In this document: positions 28,576 to 40,066 of the stretch, one piece after another | Layout of the letters: every line of letters starts with the position of its first letter | Numbering within the stretch: the stretch's first letter is position 1 | Source: Mesostigma viride | Taxonomy: Eukaryota; Streptophyta; Mesostigmatophyceae; Mesostigmatales; Mesostigmataceae | Reading direction: 5' to 3' | Length of the DNA stretch: 64,000 nt | NCBI GenBank assembly: GCA_009746045.1 | Contig: RPFO01000448.1 | Span: 3,082,049 to 3,146,048 of the forward strand | The notes under the pieces: generated by a model | Database searches by the model: none | What the model was told of the DNA's origin: nothing | Seen by the model: only the letters and a program-made list of their open reading frames with translations | Translations under genes and position numbers: made by a program

Positions 28576-29103
28576 ATGGCCTCTGAGGCTTCAGAGACCC
28601 CAACGAGCTACCAAGACGAAACCTTCGCCGAGACGCGGGAAGAGCAGGTTGACCTGGTCAAGACAATTCGAAAGGGACAACCGCTGAATGATGAACAGAA
28701 AAAAGCCCTTCGCGACAAAATGAGAGTTTACCAGCAACGCGCAAAAGCCGAGAGGGAGAAGAGACGAAACGAGGAAAAGGAGGCAGAGATAACGAAACGT
28801 AAGGTCCTTGCAAAGGAATTGGAGATTCAGCGGCAAAGGCTAGTCGAACTGGAGCTGCAAGAAGCCCGTAACAAATCGCGCATTGAACGCCTTCTCGCTG
28901 AAGATTCTGTCGCCTCAACCCCCGCCGACACGCCAAAACCAAGACGGGGTCGAAAGCCCAAGGAGACAGAGCCGGACTCTCCGCCATCCCCGATCAAGAC
29001 CCGACAGCTCCCACCTCAACCACCGCCACCTGTCGCGATGACGCCATACGAGATGCGCATGGCCGCCATCCGCGCGTCTCTCCTTGCTAGTCTGGACGAT
29101 TAA
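28576..29103 (+). CDS. Coiled-coil protein with basic AT-hook-like motif, 175 aa
   Basis: MASEASETPTSYQDETFAET, then a long charged helix at about 35-115 with KKALRDKMRVYQQRAKAERE and heptad patterning, expected to form a coiled coil. It is followed by PKPRRGRKPKE (AT-hook-like, about 127-137), a proline-rich run and a helical C terminus (MTPYEMRMAAIRASLLASLDD). It is the first gene of the rightward arm and ends 11 bases before the ATPase start. A DNA- or capsid-bridging role is possible; no family recognised. Intact in A; C has a 1-base deletion near codon 137. Confidence 0.6.
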   Translation: MASEASETPTSYQDETFAETREEQVDLVKTIRKGQPLNDEQKKALRDKMRVYQQRAKAEREKRRNEEKEAEITKRKVLAKELEIQRQRLVELELQEARNKSRIERLLAEDSVASTPADTPKPRRGRKPKETEPDSPPSPIKTRQLPPQPPPPVAMTPYEMRMAAIRASLLASLDD

Positions 29104-29114
29104 AATGTCTTCGA

Positions 29115-29997
29115 ATGATAATGGCTATCATCGAAGAGCGACGAATTCATTCACTCGAGAACAAAGACATCAAGCAACGATACGCCCCACAGCGTCCTGC
29201 TCCACCGAATATGCCGAGTCTTCATTTCATCGCAAACTTCTGCGGAGCTCGACGGTCTGGGAAAACTACATCGGCAGTCAACATGGCGAAGGCTTACTTT
29301 GCTAACAACTCATTCGACAAGCTGTACCTCATTTCAGGGAGTGCCCACACGGAGCCAAATACAAGGAGCTCCCGGAACCAGCTATGACGATGGAAGTCTA
29401 CTCTAACCTGGCATTCGATGGGATGATAGATCATATCAAGTCTGACCTCCACGAATACGAGAGGTACAAGGACGATCTCAAGGTCTGGGAAACGTTCAAA
29501 CGCGAATACGTGGATGGGAATAAAAACGCAGAACTCATGGACCTCTCCATGTACCTACGCCTTGATGCAATGAACTGGGATAAACCTGCGACAAGGTTCG
29601 AGCACGGTCCTCCTTCGTCGCTCATTCTGATAGACGACATGCAAGGCAGTGCCCTCTATCAGAGCTCTAGCAAAAACGCTGTTGCGGCTTTCGCGTTCAA
29701 ACACAGACACTTCCTCACGAGCATGATTTTCCTGACACAGGCGTACACGAGCGGTGGCGTACCACGAGCAGTGCGAGCGAATATATCGTTTCTTGCGCTG
29801 TTCAGAACGAAGGACCATCGAGCCGCGCGACAGATCGCGGAAGAGAGCGCGGGGCTGTGGCGCCGGATGAGTTTCTCGCGCTATGGGACCACGCCGTCAA
29901 GGACGATCCTCACGACTTCTTTGCTGTCGACTTCGACCAGCGCGACCCGAAAAAAATGTTTCGTCGAAACTTCAATACATTTCTCTCGATAAAATAA
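29115..29997 (+). CDS. Genome-packaging ATPase (A32/FtsK-HerA type), frameshifted
   Basis: Starts MIMAIIEERRIHSLENKDIK. Walker A is GARRSGKTT (K50), Walker B is SLILIDDM, and FLTQAYTSGGVPRAVRANISFLALF contains the sensor-like Gln and following strand seen in A32-like packaging ATPases. Two breaks exist. One, at about 29356, lacks one A in a run compared with copy C. The other, near 29860 (GCGGGGCTG), is shared with copy C; after it the natural C terminus (VAPDEFLALWDHAVKDDPHD ...) is in the -1 frame and runs to the stop at 29997. The protein would drive genome packaging into capsids. Confidence 0.75.
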
Positions 29998-30019
29998 TTT
30001 TCTCTGAACATGATATACT

Positions 30020-30513
30020 ATGGATATTCCGTCCACCAAACGATACGCAGGCGCCGAGAAGGAGTACGTGTTGGACACCCAAGCACTCCTCCGATATTGT
30101 TCGGGTTCTCGACTGGGCAGAAAACTCTAGAACGTGTCGTCAGGATCCTTCAAGAAGCAGGCCACCACGACACGATTCCGTCCACCTGTCACGACATGAG
30201 CCCCGAAATCCGATTGGCCATCCTCGCCTTGGTGGGCGATCGCAGGCGTCCACGTGGGCGCTCACCCTCCAAAACGGAAAAACGACACGAACCGAAACGG
30301 CCTCGAGGGCGCCCAAGGATCCACCCCGTAGGGTATAAAAAGCCTCGAGCCAAAAAATTGTCTCATGTTCAGTCATCAGATGACGGTGACCGTAGAGGAG
30401 CGTCGCGAGCAATGGCGACGGGCCCAGGCGAAGAGGCGAGCAATCGCCCGCGACCAGACGAACTGCATCTCGGCGAAAAGCAAGGTCAAGAAGGGCGTCT
30501 GGAATCCCAGTGA
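30020..30513 (+). CDS. Basic protein with AT-hook-like motif, one frameshift in this copy
   Basis: In the intact copy C (56202-56696) this is a 164-residue ORF, MDIPSTKRYAGAEKEYVLDT. A helical N-terminal part (about 1-70, LERVVRILQEAGHHDTIPSTCHDMSPEIRLAILAL) precedes a highly basic region, RRRPRGRSPSK and KRPRGRPRIHP, the latter a classical AT-hook core (RGRP). Copy A has one G fewer near 30117, which breaks the frame. The 3' end overlaps the recombinase start by 149 bases. A histone-fold-like or DNA-bending role is conceivable; the family is unknown. Confidence 0.55.
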
Positions 30514-31625
30514 CCGATGGATCGCAAATAACCCCGAGTGCGCGGAAAAAATCGGCTTGCAGGCGACCTCTCCACCCTCGCCGGAGCCACCGCACCATGA
30601 GGAAACGCCTGCGCGAGCTGGAGGAGGGCGGTACTGGACCTTCGACGAGGCCGTCGCCGCAGCGGAAGCGCGACCAGAGCAGCACGAGCGTGGCAGGCCA
30701 TCGAAGGAGCGCGGGGCGACTCGCAAGACCGCTTTGGGATACATTGGCAGGATGCGGGTCCTGCTCGACAAACTGGGGTGCTCGCAGTACGAGTCCGTTG
30801 ATTGCCTTGCCGACACAGCTCGTGTTCTTCGCGTGGTGCACGAGACATCAGAACCCAAGCGCAAGACCCAGCACTCGAAGGACGACGCCTGGAGGGAGAA
30901 TGAGAAGCAGCTCCTCGGGGTCATCAACGGCGTGAACCGAATGATGCCGCCCGAGAAGAGGCTCCCAGTCACGTTACGGACGCGTACACTGCTCGCGTCA
31001 GGAGCTGAAGGTTGGTGACCTGGACAGACGGTTTGACCGTGCCGAGAACAAGCCGCTGAGGTACACGTACGAACAGCTCCAGAAGATCGCCAAAGCAGAG
31101 TACGAAGCCGATCCCACGTCCGACGCCGCGCTCATGGGCTTGATCTATCTCTCGGGTGAAGATCTACCACCGACGCGTTACAATCACGACCAGATGCGCA
31201 TCGTCGACTCGGTCGCTGAGCTAGGACCGCACGAGAACGGCTACATCCCGAGCGAGAGGAGATTCTACATCCAGAATTTCAAAACGCAGCACAGCATGCC
31301 AGTTTATGACGTCGTCATCCCGAAGAAGTACGGAAAGCTCATCAAAGCGTTGGATGCCCGTGCTAAGGCTGGACAGAAATTCCTTTTCGAATCAGAGCCT
31401 GGCATTCCGATCAAACACGAGCTCTACAGCGCCCGTTACAACCGGATTTACGGAGGCATCGACGCCACGCGACAAGCATACATCACTCGTTTCCTGAAGG
31501 GCGCTTCATTTAAGAAACGTAAATGGGCTGGCGACATGATGGGCCATGACGTACTGACAGGAGCCGTTTACGAGAGGCAGGGTGGCGAGACTGGCGGACG
31601 TCGGCTGAGGCCGAGGAAAAAGTAG
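30365..31625 (+). pseudogene. Tyrosine recombinase / integrase, two frameshifts in this copy
   Basis: Same gene as the intact 420-residue ORF at 56548-57810; see there for catalytic residues. In copy A one A is missing near 30967 (CTCCCAGTCACG) and one G near 31003 (GTCAGGAGC). The reading therefore leaves the frame at about residue 200 and returns at about 31015 (the catalytic half with PPTRYN and MMGHDV is in frame from there on). Homopolymer-type single-base losses suggest consensus error as much as true decay. Confidence 0.7.
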
Positions 31626-31794
31626 ATAGTTTCCCGTGGGAAATTTTCATGAATGTCGAAAAGGGTATTCTAAACTGCATGCATTATACAGGGAATATAA
31701 AAGTTCCATGGGAACATTTTTCTCGAGGGTCGAGGTTCGAGGGTTTGGCATTTTATAATCTGAATTTTTTTTTCTAAACAATTAATATACTATC
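31626..31794 (+). promoter_or_regulatory. Intergenic region before the primase-helicase, probable promoter
   Basis: 169 bases. It contains a near-palindrome TTTCCCGTGGGAAA (31630-31643), TTCCATGGGAA (31706-31716), TATACAGGGAATATAAAAG, and an A/T-rich stretch TTTTTTTTCTAAACAATTAATATAC directly before the ATG. These look like eukaryotic-virus promoter sequences. Conserved in copies B and C. Confidence 0.4.
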
Positions 31795-34772
31795 ATGTCG
31801 TCTGAACCGAGTCGTGTCGTCACAGTCGAACCTTCTAGAAAGCACCGTGGGAGTATAAAGGACGTTGACATTCCGTGGCTGGCTCTACTCCACCACCACC
31901 CGAGGCCACCCATGAGACCATGAACAAGGTCGTCACGCAGTGGCGCTACAAGAAGGCTCCCACAAAAGAGGCTGGGGTGTCTCTCGGCCATCGCTTCATT
32001 TGCGCGCGTGGCATCAACACGAAGGACGCCAACGAGTACGCGCATTATGGCAACCTCGCAGACTTTTCGCGGATCTATGCGGAGTGTGCTGCTCATCCCG
32101 TTCGCCGCACACTCGACGAAGTCATACAACCCGACGACCCGTCGTGGGCGTACGTCGACATTGACGACAAGGTCGACCCAGATGACGAGCGTCTGGCGAA
32201 CATCGATTACCCGGGACACTTTCGCCGTGTTCACGACGAGTACTGCCGCGTCGTCCTGAACATCGCAACCAAGGACTTTCGCTACGAGGTCAGCACGGCG
32301 TCTCGCATGAAGAAGGATTTGTTCAAGTCGTCTTTCCACATCGTCGTGCGCGGTCTCGTTCTTGCCGACCTGGACGCGAGAGTGTTTTGGTACAGCGGCC
32401 TCACCGATTTCATCAAGCGCGCGTCTTTCGACCTGTCATCTCCCGTTCACGAGGACGCGCACGAGCTGCTGAAGTTCAAAGTGAACGGTCAAGAGCAATT
32501 CGACGAGATCTGCCGCCACCCAGCTGACTATTTCGGTGAAATGGACACGGTGATAGACGAAGCAGTCTACAGGAGAGACAGTCTTTTCCGATGCGTCGGG
32601 ATGCACAAATTCGGGGACACTGACCCTCTGGGAATTCTGCGCATATGTGAAGGCTCGTCTAGTGACTTCCTCGACCATCTCATCAACATCTACTCGCCGG
32701 ACGACGTCTCGGGCGGGGTATTGGTGAGTGCGCCCCCGGACTGGGCGGCATCGTTGAAGAGGAGAGGGGTTCGCGGACGTCGCGAGTGCACGGTGAAGGC
32801 GGCGGGCAAGGACATTGACGTTTCTGCATCTCTCGCGGCGATGGAGAAGGTGGCTCCGGAGTGTGACTATCTCGAGTGCGGCTACATTGAGTTGTCTCCA
32901 GACGTCAAGCTCGTGAGGGTGAAGTACCAGCAATGCGACGATCACATCTGCCTCATATGCAACAAGGTGCACGAGAAGAACGGCCCATTCACGCTCCAAT
33001 ACCCGTCAGGACAAGTTTTTTATGACTGCTACAGGAAATCGCCAGACGCTCGCAAGATCGAGATCGCACCTCCCGTGATGCAGCAACCGGGATCTGACCA
33101 AGTGCCGTTCACTCACACGTATTCGTCCGAAAAAATCAAGCCATTCAGCTGGGATGCGCTATTTGGGGGACCGCATAAGAGCACCTTCCTCGTACAGTCC
33201 AACTGCGGGACAGGTAAATCTGAGAGGATTCGTGAACTCGTCAACGAGGCGGTGAGGAGGGATCCAGGTATTCGCGTGTGCTGCATCGTTGCCAACATCA
33301 GCCTGTCCAAGGAGGAGGATCGCAACTACAAGTCTTGGCGAGCGCGGGAGGACGATTGCATGGGAGGACAACGCGTTCCATATCTTGTCCAATGACCCGA
33401 ATTTCCGTCACTACCTCAGCGGTCCGAAGGGGATGATGTCTGATGACAGGGTGCTGGTCGTTCTTAACAGCATCTTGCGCGTCACAGACCAACCGTTCGA
33501 TCTCCTCATCCTAGACGAAATATATAACACCCTCACCGCGATTTCGCAGGGCCACATGAAATACAAGCGCGAGGTGTTGAGGAAGTTCATCAGGCTCATT
33601 GAGATGTCCAAGGTCGTGATTGCGCTAGACGCTACCGTTACTCGAAAGGTATACGAGTTCATAGCGGCCTATCGCGCGGCGGATACTATGGAGGTGGATT
33701 GCAACACCTTCCGGCGCCCTACCAACAGGACTCTGCGATGGGTGGATGTGACATCAGAAAAGAACTGGCGAAAGGTCTGCGTGGACCGCTTTGTCGCTGA
33801 GTGTGAGAGGAGGATAGAGGCCGGAGAGAGGATTTTCTGCCCAATGTCTGGCAAAAAAGAGGCCGCCATGGCGTATGAGGCACTCAAACCCTTCATCGAC
33901 AAGCGCAAGAACGGGCGTCTCTACACTAGTCTGACGAGCAAGGAGGATCTGGAGGTTGGCGCGAATGCTGCGTGGGCTGACTTGGACTTTTTGATCTTCA
34001 GCCCCACGATCACGGTTGGAGTCAGCTACACGGAGCACACGTTCGACAGCATGGTGGGACTCTTCATCAACGGGGACCACTACGCGAGCTACACGACAAC
34101 CCTCCAGCAAATTTTCAGGGTGCGCCACTTAGTCAAGGGAGAGATGGTCATCTTCTATCGAGACACGACTTCGCTTCTTGACAGGCCTCCAACGGACTAC
34201 GGTACGATCGTCGAGAACATGATCGCGGGGGACACTGCGCTCATCCAGCTGCTGTTCGACAACGCCGACGTAGTCTGCGACTGGAGCGCGGACAAGTCGC
34301 GTATCTATGACAGAAATTGCCCCAAGTTCCGTCTCTTCTGCCGGAACCAGCAAGATCTCGCGGTGTCGAGGTCCCACTACAAGGGAAATCTCATCAAGAT
34401 ACTGACGGAGGACTACGGCGTGGAGGTGTCGGCAGTGGAGGAGTTGGGGGACATCGACGCCCCTCCGCTTCCGGTACTAGAAGATCCAGACAAGGACAGG
34501 GGGTGGTGCTTCTGAGCGAGGAGGAGTACAAGGATCTAGAGGGGAGAATCGGCGGCACGGTTCCACTTTCACCGTACGAAATGCGTCTGAAGGCGGTGTA
34601 CGAACTGGTTCACCGGTTGTACATGATTCCGTATGATCTCATCGACGACGAGCTCCCTCAAATTCTGGACAAGGAGATGGGGAGGAAGGCGTACGCTGGC
34701 ATTCGGCAATATTCGAAGTTGACGGGACTAGGAACCAAGGAGCATTTCAGAGACAATCTGTTGATTAATTAA
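31795..34772 (+). pseudogene. Primase-helicase fusion, four frameshifts in this copy
   Basis: Same gene as copy C 57980-60960, where motifs are listed. Copy A breaks at about 31893 (one C fewer in CCACCACC), at about 33335 (one C fewer than copy C, plus the 1-base shift shared with C) and at about 34500 (one A fewer in ACAGGGGGTGG). All domains are still recognisable: WAYVDIDDKV, SSFHIVV, QSNCGTGKSERIREL, LLILDEIYNTL, IFSPTITVGVSYTEHTFD and LQQIFRVRHL. The ORF ends NLLIN and stop inside TTGATTAATTAATAG, exactly at the junction with the LINE 3' end. Confidence 0.75.
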
Positions 34773-35666
34773 TAGACACACGTGACTGCGTAGCCGTGTA
34801 GATTAGTCAGGCTTAGCCTAGCATCCATCAAGGAATATGTGCTACATGATCTCCCAACGGAGGCATGTTATAATTTAATTTAATTTAATTTTCTTAGCCT
34901 AGCATGTGGCCCACGCGCATTAATTAATTAAGTAATTAATAAGCACGTGACTGCGTCACGTGGGTGCCAGTACAGAGTAAAGGAACCTTCAACCCTATAT
35001 ACACAGCGAGCCCACGCGCATGTGCATGCGCCCATAATTAATTAATTAATTAATTAGACTCGTGCTCCCGTTGGGGAGTCACGGAGCATTAACCCCGATG
35101 GATGGATGGATGGGTGCAAACATTCCTACCGGTCTAATCTATCTATCGCCCATAATGGCCCCCATATGATGCCTTCAGCATTTAGCCAAGCCATGCCTAT
35201 AATGGGTGTCTATTAATTAATGCCTGTAATGGGACCTCCCATGGAATTTAGCCATGCTATATCTATGCAGAGAGACGCTCTCTGTTGAGAAGCCATGCCC
35301 TAGCTCTTGTATAGTTAAACCCAACCTGGATATGCAGCAATCATCACGTACAGCCGTGAGGGTTGAAAGTCACTCGGCAGGCGGCATGGCGACGATGCAT
35401 TTGCGCACCTTTGTTGTGGCGTCGTAAGTAGTGGTATATCCCTTGACGAGGCCCGCCTGCCTGGTTTGTCTGTAATATGGAGGCAGATGGTGCGCAAAAA
35501 TAGATGGCAAGTAGTGATGAAGGAGACCACCCCCAAGCCTGTGGGGGCTCCGCGTGTGACCAAGTATGGCATTTCATAGCGATTCGGGCCGCGGTGCCCA
35601 CAACCCTGTAACTAGGACCTAGATAGCTTATACCATCCATTCCATCCCATGTTCCCCTCCCACTGA
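34773..35666. repeat. Retroelement debris abutting copy A
   Basis: In order: a degenerate CACGTGACTGCGTAGCCGTG hairpin, the AGGAATATGTGCTACATGATC 3' module with (TTTAA)n (34830-34892), (TTAA)n plus the CACGTGAC hairpin (34919-34969), (TTAA)n plus the second hairpin type (35037-35085), GATG microsatellite (35097-35113), and from about 35465 the last codons of a LINE ORF2 on the plus strand (IWRQMVRKNRWQVVMKETTPKPVGAPRVTKYG) matching the minus-strand LINE at 4777-4960. The same block follows copy C. No gene. Confidence 0.7.
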
Positions 35667-35671
35667 GGCTT

Positions 35672-36003
35672 TTGGGCATAGTAGCTCCACGTGTGTAGGT
35701 TAGGAAGAGTCCAGAAAAGGATGGCTGTAACTCGTGTATTGTCACCTGTGCCGCCAACTAGACCTTAGACGCTTGCGGAGACGATGATGAATGGAGGGGA
35801 GCGCGCAAACCAGCCGGTAGTTGTGGTAGTTCCCTTGAAACATACAAAGAGTTGTGCAAGTCGCAGAACCGACCGGCAAGCGCACGCTGAAGTGGACCGT
35901 TGACGCGTCCGTGGCCCGGAGGTAGTGGAGAGCGAACCCTCTGGGTCGTGTGGTGCCGAGGGATTGATGACGTGTTGCATGCTGCGGGGATAGGCGGATC
36001 CAT
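35672..36003 (-). pseudogene. Copy B major capsid protein, N-terminal fragment
   Basis: Corresponds to A 22739-23088, from the ATG at 36003 to about codon 115, where copy B begins. Frames are broken by indels; recognisable pieces include LSTTSGPRT-like and LHTLCMF-like residues. Confidence 0.65.
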
Positions 36004-36031
36004 CGATGTATACCCATGTGCTTAGATAATT

Positions 36032-36323
36032 TTACCGATAGAGATCTCTCCTAGATAATGGGTTGTTGGTCGTCGAGCCTCGGAACCTCTTGTCAAAGCT
36101 CGTAGGAGTGCTCACCCCAGCGTCCGCGAACACCCCGCGATGTTGCTGAGCACGGCGTGTTCCTCACGATTTACTCTGCACCCCTTCCAAAAACGGCCGA
36201 TTCGCGGTCTTTCAACAAAGCCCTGTGCCGTGCGCCGCCATGGCGACTTTCGAAATAGATCCCCGCAGGAGCATGGCGACTTACGAACGACAGAGGCGAC
36301 CTCGAAGACTTCGACTCCAACAT
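36032..36323 (-). pseudogene. Copy B small 95-aa virion protein, indel-riddled
   Basis: Corresponds to A 23117-23404. The ATG and stop positions are preserved but the frame is lost several times in between. Confidence 0.6.
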
Positions 36324-36324
36324 T

Positions 36325-37181
36325 TCAACTTGAATGGTATAGGCGGAGAAAAATTTGTCGATTGGTCATTGAGCGCGACGTACTTCAAGACCCGCGATAT
36401 CTTGGCGGGGCCTCTGAGCCGATCACTTTCTGCGGCGAGATGCGGAAGGCTAGCGAGCAACCCAGTCGGTGTACACGTCTATCGTGGTCATCCTCGTCCA
36501 CAACCGCAACGCGATGGAAGTTGGCGACTCTCTCAAATGCTGCCACAGCAGGCTGTACGGACATCACACTAATGGGCTCCAGGTACTGCGACATCACTGG
36601 CAGGACGGCAAGGAGGCGCGCCATACTTGGGCCCCTGGGGGGAGATTACCACATTCCGCGGACTAGTCGGTGTACACGAACACGGAGCTCAACCGTACCG
36701 TTTGTGGCAGGTCTGTTCGAAGTCGAGAGAGCGTCGTGGATTGGATATTGGCTGTGTGGAGAAGGGCGCGGAGTACCCTTCCGTCGTTATGTTCAGAGAC
36801 CTGGATGGAAAAAGCATTGGGAGATGAAAAAGTGTTACTTGTCCTTCGCGCGGATTCGTTATTGTCCACCGTAAATCCCAGGTCGGCACTCGTAGTGCGT
36901 TCTCATGTTTGGCCCTGTTCCTCCAAAAACACCGTGTAGAGCCGTGGGGGGAAATATCTCATGGGCTGTTGAGTTAATTGTGTGGGAACAGAACTCGTAT
37001 TTCCTCGAAGTGATGTGCGCTTGCTCGTATGGGACTGAGAGTACACTCGAGACCACGTCGTGGAAGTCGTTCCAAAAAGGCCCATGGGGATGTCCCACGT
37101 GGGAGCAGCCAAGTCACCCTCGCCTGGTCAGCAGTATCTAAGGTTCAAAAGGAATACGTCCTCTTGGACATAGTCTTTCAT
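36325..37181 (-). pseudogene. Copy B penton-like protein, indel-riddled
   Basis: Corresponds to A 23406-24245; short in-frame islands such as LLAVLPVMSQYLEPI and FSSPNAFSIQVSE survive. Confidence 0.65.
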
Positions 37182-37185
37182 ACGC

Positions 37186-37423
37186 TTAGCTCTCTACCAT
37201 CAACTCCGGATTTTGATTTTCGGGTCTATTCAGAACTAACGACTTCGCCCTCTTTTTGCGTCCTTGAAAGGCGGTTGAGAGGCAGCGCTTTTCCTTTTCC
37301 CAGTCATAGTTTCTTTTCTACAATACAAAAACGCGGCTCGCATGAACTCTCGTGGCATCTAGGGTACAGTACCACACTGGAGGAAATCTCGATCAGGTCA
37401 GACTCTGTGAAAATTGGATCCAT
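37186..37423 (-). pseudogene. Copy B 76-aa protein, indel-riddled
   Basis: Corresponds to A 24250-24480. MDPIFTESDLIEIS is readable from the ATG at 37423, then the frame breaks. Confidence 0.6.
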
Positions 37424-37451
37424 TGCGTAAATATCACACACAGATATTCTT

Positions 37452-37969
37452 TTAGGCGGGTACCCGTAGCCATTCCCATAGCAGCTAAGCCTGGCTGCAT
37501 TCATTCCTCTCTCTTCCACCGAGCCAACTTACCACTGGGCACGCCCACCGTCCTGCATTGGGTTGCCTTTATGATTCTGTTGATATGAGTGTCCTTTCCG
37601 CCTTGGCTTTTAAAGTCCCTCGTGCATTCCAGGCTGCGCGTGCACGGGAAACCGGGCAGGTCGCGGTTCCGGCTATCTGATGTCAAAGGTTGGGCGCTGG
37701 CTTCTAGGCCACGGGCCGGTCTTTCACCAAGACGAACATGGGATCCGTTCCCATTTCGCCGTCTCCTTCCTCCCACTCGCACCACCTCGGTATATCTTTC
37801 AACCTTCTACCGACCCTGAGACCTGTTGCTTCTAGCGGGAAGCTGCCGGGCGCCACTAAAAACCGGCTCATCGGATGCTATGTAGCAAGGCGTCGTCGCT
37901 CCGCCCAGCCGCGGTTGCTGGTGTGGCGACGCTTACGCCACGCTCCTAATGAGTTGTGATTGGCATCAT
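37452..37969 (-). pseudogene. Copy B C2H2 zinc-finger protein, indel-riddled
   Basis: Corresponds to A 24510-25016. The finger core CTRDFKSQGGKDTHINRI is still seen. Confidence 0.6.
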
Positions 37970-38043
37970 CGGGACGCGAACCGGTTTGCGCGCACGTTGG
38001 ACAGGGCCGCCAATATCGCGCTTCTTGAACCGCGAGCATTCCG

Positions 38044-38213
38044 CTACTTTCCCATTGGCAGCGGGAGCTCGTGTATGGATCGGCGAGTTGTTTACGATCG
38101 TGTTCTTGTACGGAAGTTCGAGGACCTAGAGGAGACTCTTGTGGACGTCGTAGTGTAGGCAGCGCGTTTTGTCTGGAGGCGTTTCGGCCGCGTTTCGTTT
38201 TCCTTGGTGGCAT
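38044..38213 (-). pseudogene. Copy B small basic ORF with the slippery heptamer retained
   Basis: Corresponds to A 25091-25252. MPPRKTKRGR reads from 38213; the GGGAAAG heptamer followed by TAG is unchanged (38047-38053) although neighbouring bases carry indels. Confidence 0.55.
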
Positions 38214-38235
38214 GTTTTACTTATGCGAGAGATTT

Positions 38236-39980
38236 TTATTGCGGCTCGTCCACGTGATCGTTTCGACACAGCCGTTGCGGCAGGTCCCAGGCTGGGATTT
38301 GCAGAAAGTTGTTGGATAGGGGTGATTTAGGGGCAGAGTGGCGTTGGTGATCCGGTGTAAATGTAGCAGGAATTTAGGAATTGCCATCATCTTCTGTGTA
38401 CCCGGGAGACGGACCAAATTAAGCGCGAATATCAGGAATGGGAGCGGTTCCGCCACTGCTTTTGCCTTCATTCGAGTAAGGGTTAGAAGTCGAGGATGGT
38501 TGGTAAGGCACGTGAAATTTGACGCGAAGAGTACAGCGTGCTCCAAGGGACGTTGGCAAGTGAGCTCGCTTTGGTTGGCTGGGTCGATGGAACATGACAG
38601 CGTGCCGGGGGGGTACCGTGCCATAGCTGAGGGAGTGAAGTAGTCGTACACAGGAGGCCGCAGACCGGGATTGGTGTGGGATATCCTCCGCGTCTCGTTG
38701 ATGTCAGTGAACTGGGCGACGTTGCTAACCCTGAGTTGTGCCTATTAGCACCAAGCGTTTGTCATAATACCACACACGCTCCGTATCGAGGACAATAGCA
38801 CGGGTCCAGAAAGGGTGGGACTGAGCACAGTGGCAAATGTGACCGGGCGGGCTGCAAGGTGACGTGAGCCCACCAACGGACTTGGCTACAAATGTGTTGG
38901 AGGGTGGACGTGAATGGTACCTGTGTTTGTCCCTGGGGTGAAGAATTTTGTACCCCCCTGCCCCTCCGCCCAAAGACCAATGTACCGTGCCCGGAAAAAC
39001 ATTTTTTTTGGGGCTTTTCCCCCCCCCCCGCAACTTTTTTTTTTTTTGGGTTTTTCGGGGGGGGAGGGGGATCGAACCCCATGACAACGCTGAACTTCTT
39101 AATGGCTGTGACGGGCTGAGGAAGGACTTCATAGAGATTGGACAGGGTACGTACACGAGTATGCGCCTCATAAGACGTTGTTGGCACTTGACCACTGTGT
39201 GAATCTATGCTTTCATCCGTCAATGTGAGCTCCTTGAACCATAGATTGGTAGTCAGGCACTGGCTTTGTTACGGAATACTTGGCGAAGATGGAGAGGCGT
39301 GTGCTGGCGCGGGCGGTGGCCCCGGTGTCGTGTTGGAATCAATCTCCTCCTTCTGTACCAGGTCCCGGAGGGGTTTATTCTGAAGATGGAATCTATCAAC
39401 AGCCGTGAGATCGTCTTCGATGTTCGCTATTTTTCAATGGCGTTGGTTATTCTCCTGACAGAGTTGCATAACGGCCGTAGGGGCTATGGCCGTATGGATC
39501 AATGATATCTGTTGGCTGATGTTGAAGAATTCCGGCGCTGTTTGAGATTTTTGTCATCTGACTATCCTAGTTTGGGGATTGTCTTGGCTATTTACCTCTC
39601 GACTATTCCGTCAGACCGTCGATCGAAACGAACCCTCAGTAAACTCAACTGCTGCCTCCACGAGGTAATGGAGTGCTGTATCGCACTCTTTGCCTTTGAG
39701 GTTGTCATACGGTCGAGGCATAGTCGGACAGTGGTGAAGGTGACCCCAAGCATGGGCCCAATGGGGTCGTACATGAGCGTTTCTCCAATTGTGGAGTGTC
39801 CTCCGTAACGGCCGGATGGATTAACTTTCCAGATAGAACTCATCGTGTTCTCAGCAAATTGGGACACAAAAGCGTCATTGGCTCGAGTAACATGCGAAAA
39901 CACATGCAGAGGACCGTCTATTAACTCGTTTGCAAAAACGGACACCACTTTGATGGAGCGGCGTGCTGTTTTTATCAAAT
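38236..39980 (-). pseudogene. Copy B 548-aa protein, indel-riddled with homopolymer gibberish
   Basis: Corresponds to A 25274-26920. About 80 bases around 38990-39072 have no counterpart in A or C beyond low-complexity runs. Confidence 0.6.
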
Positions 39981-40066
39981 AAAAGCTCGTGGGGTCATTC
40001 GGTTCAAAGTTAGAATACTTCGATGATCTGCCTGAGAAGTCGTTGAAGATATTACGAGAAAGGACG

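Larger units (their letters stand above)
19363..34772. mobile_element. Endogenous polinton-like virus, copy A
   Basis: This holds a coherent set of viral hallmark genes: double-jelly-roll major capsid protein, penton-like minor capsid protein, A32-like packaging ATPase, primase-helicase and tyrosine recombinase. Structural genes are on the minus strand (19.4-28.6 kb) and replication genes on the plus strand (28.6-34.8 kb). The roughly 15-kb size fits polinton-like viruses and virophages. No terminal inverted repeats were found by eye. The right end coincides with TTAATTAA joined to a LINE 3' end, and the left end lies somewhere between 19046 and 19360. ATPase and primase each carry a frameshift shared with copy C. 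Confidence 0.85.

Noticed and set aside
30140-30841. 233-residue minus-strand ORF opposite AT-hook and recombinase genes
   Set aside because: Antisense shadow; the sense strand carries catalytic residues of a tyrosine recombinase.
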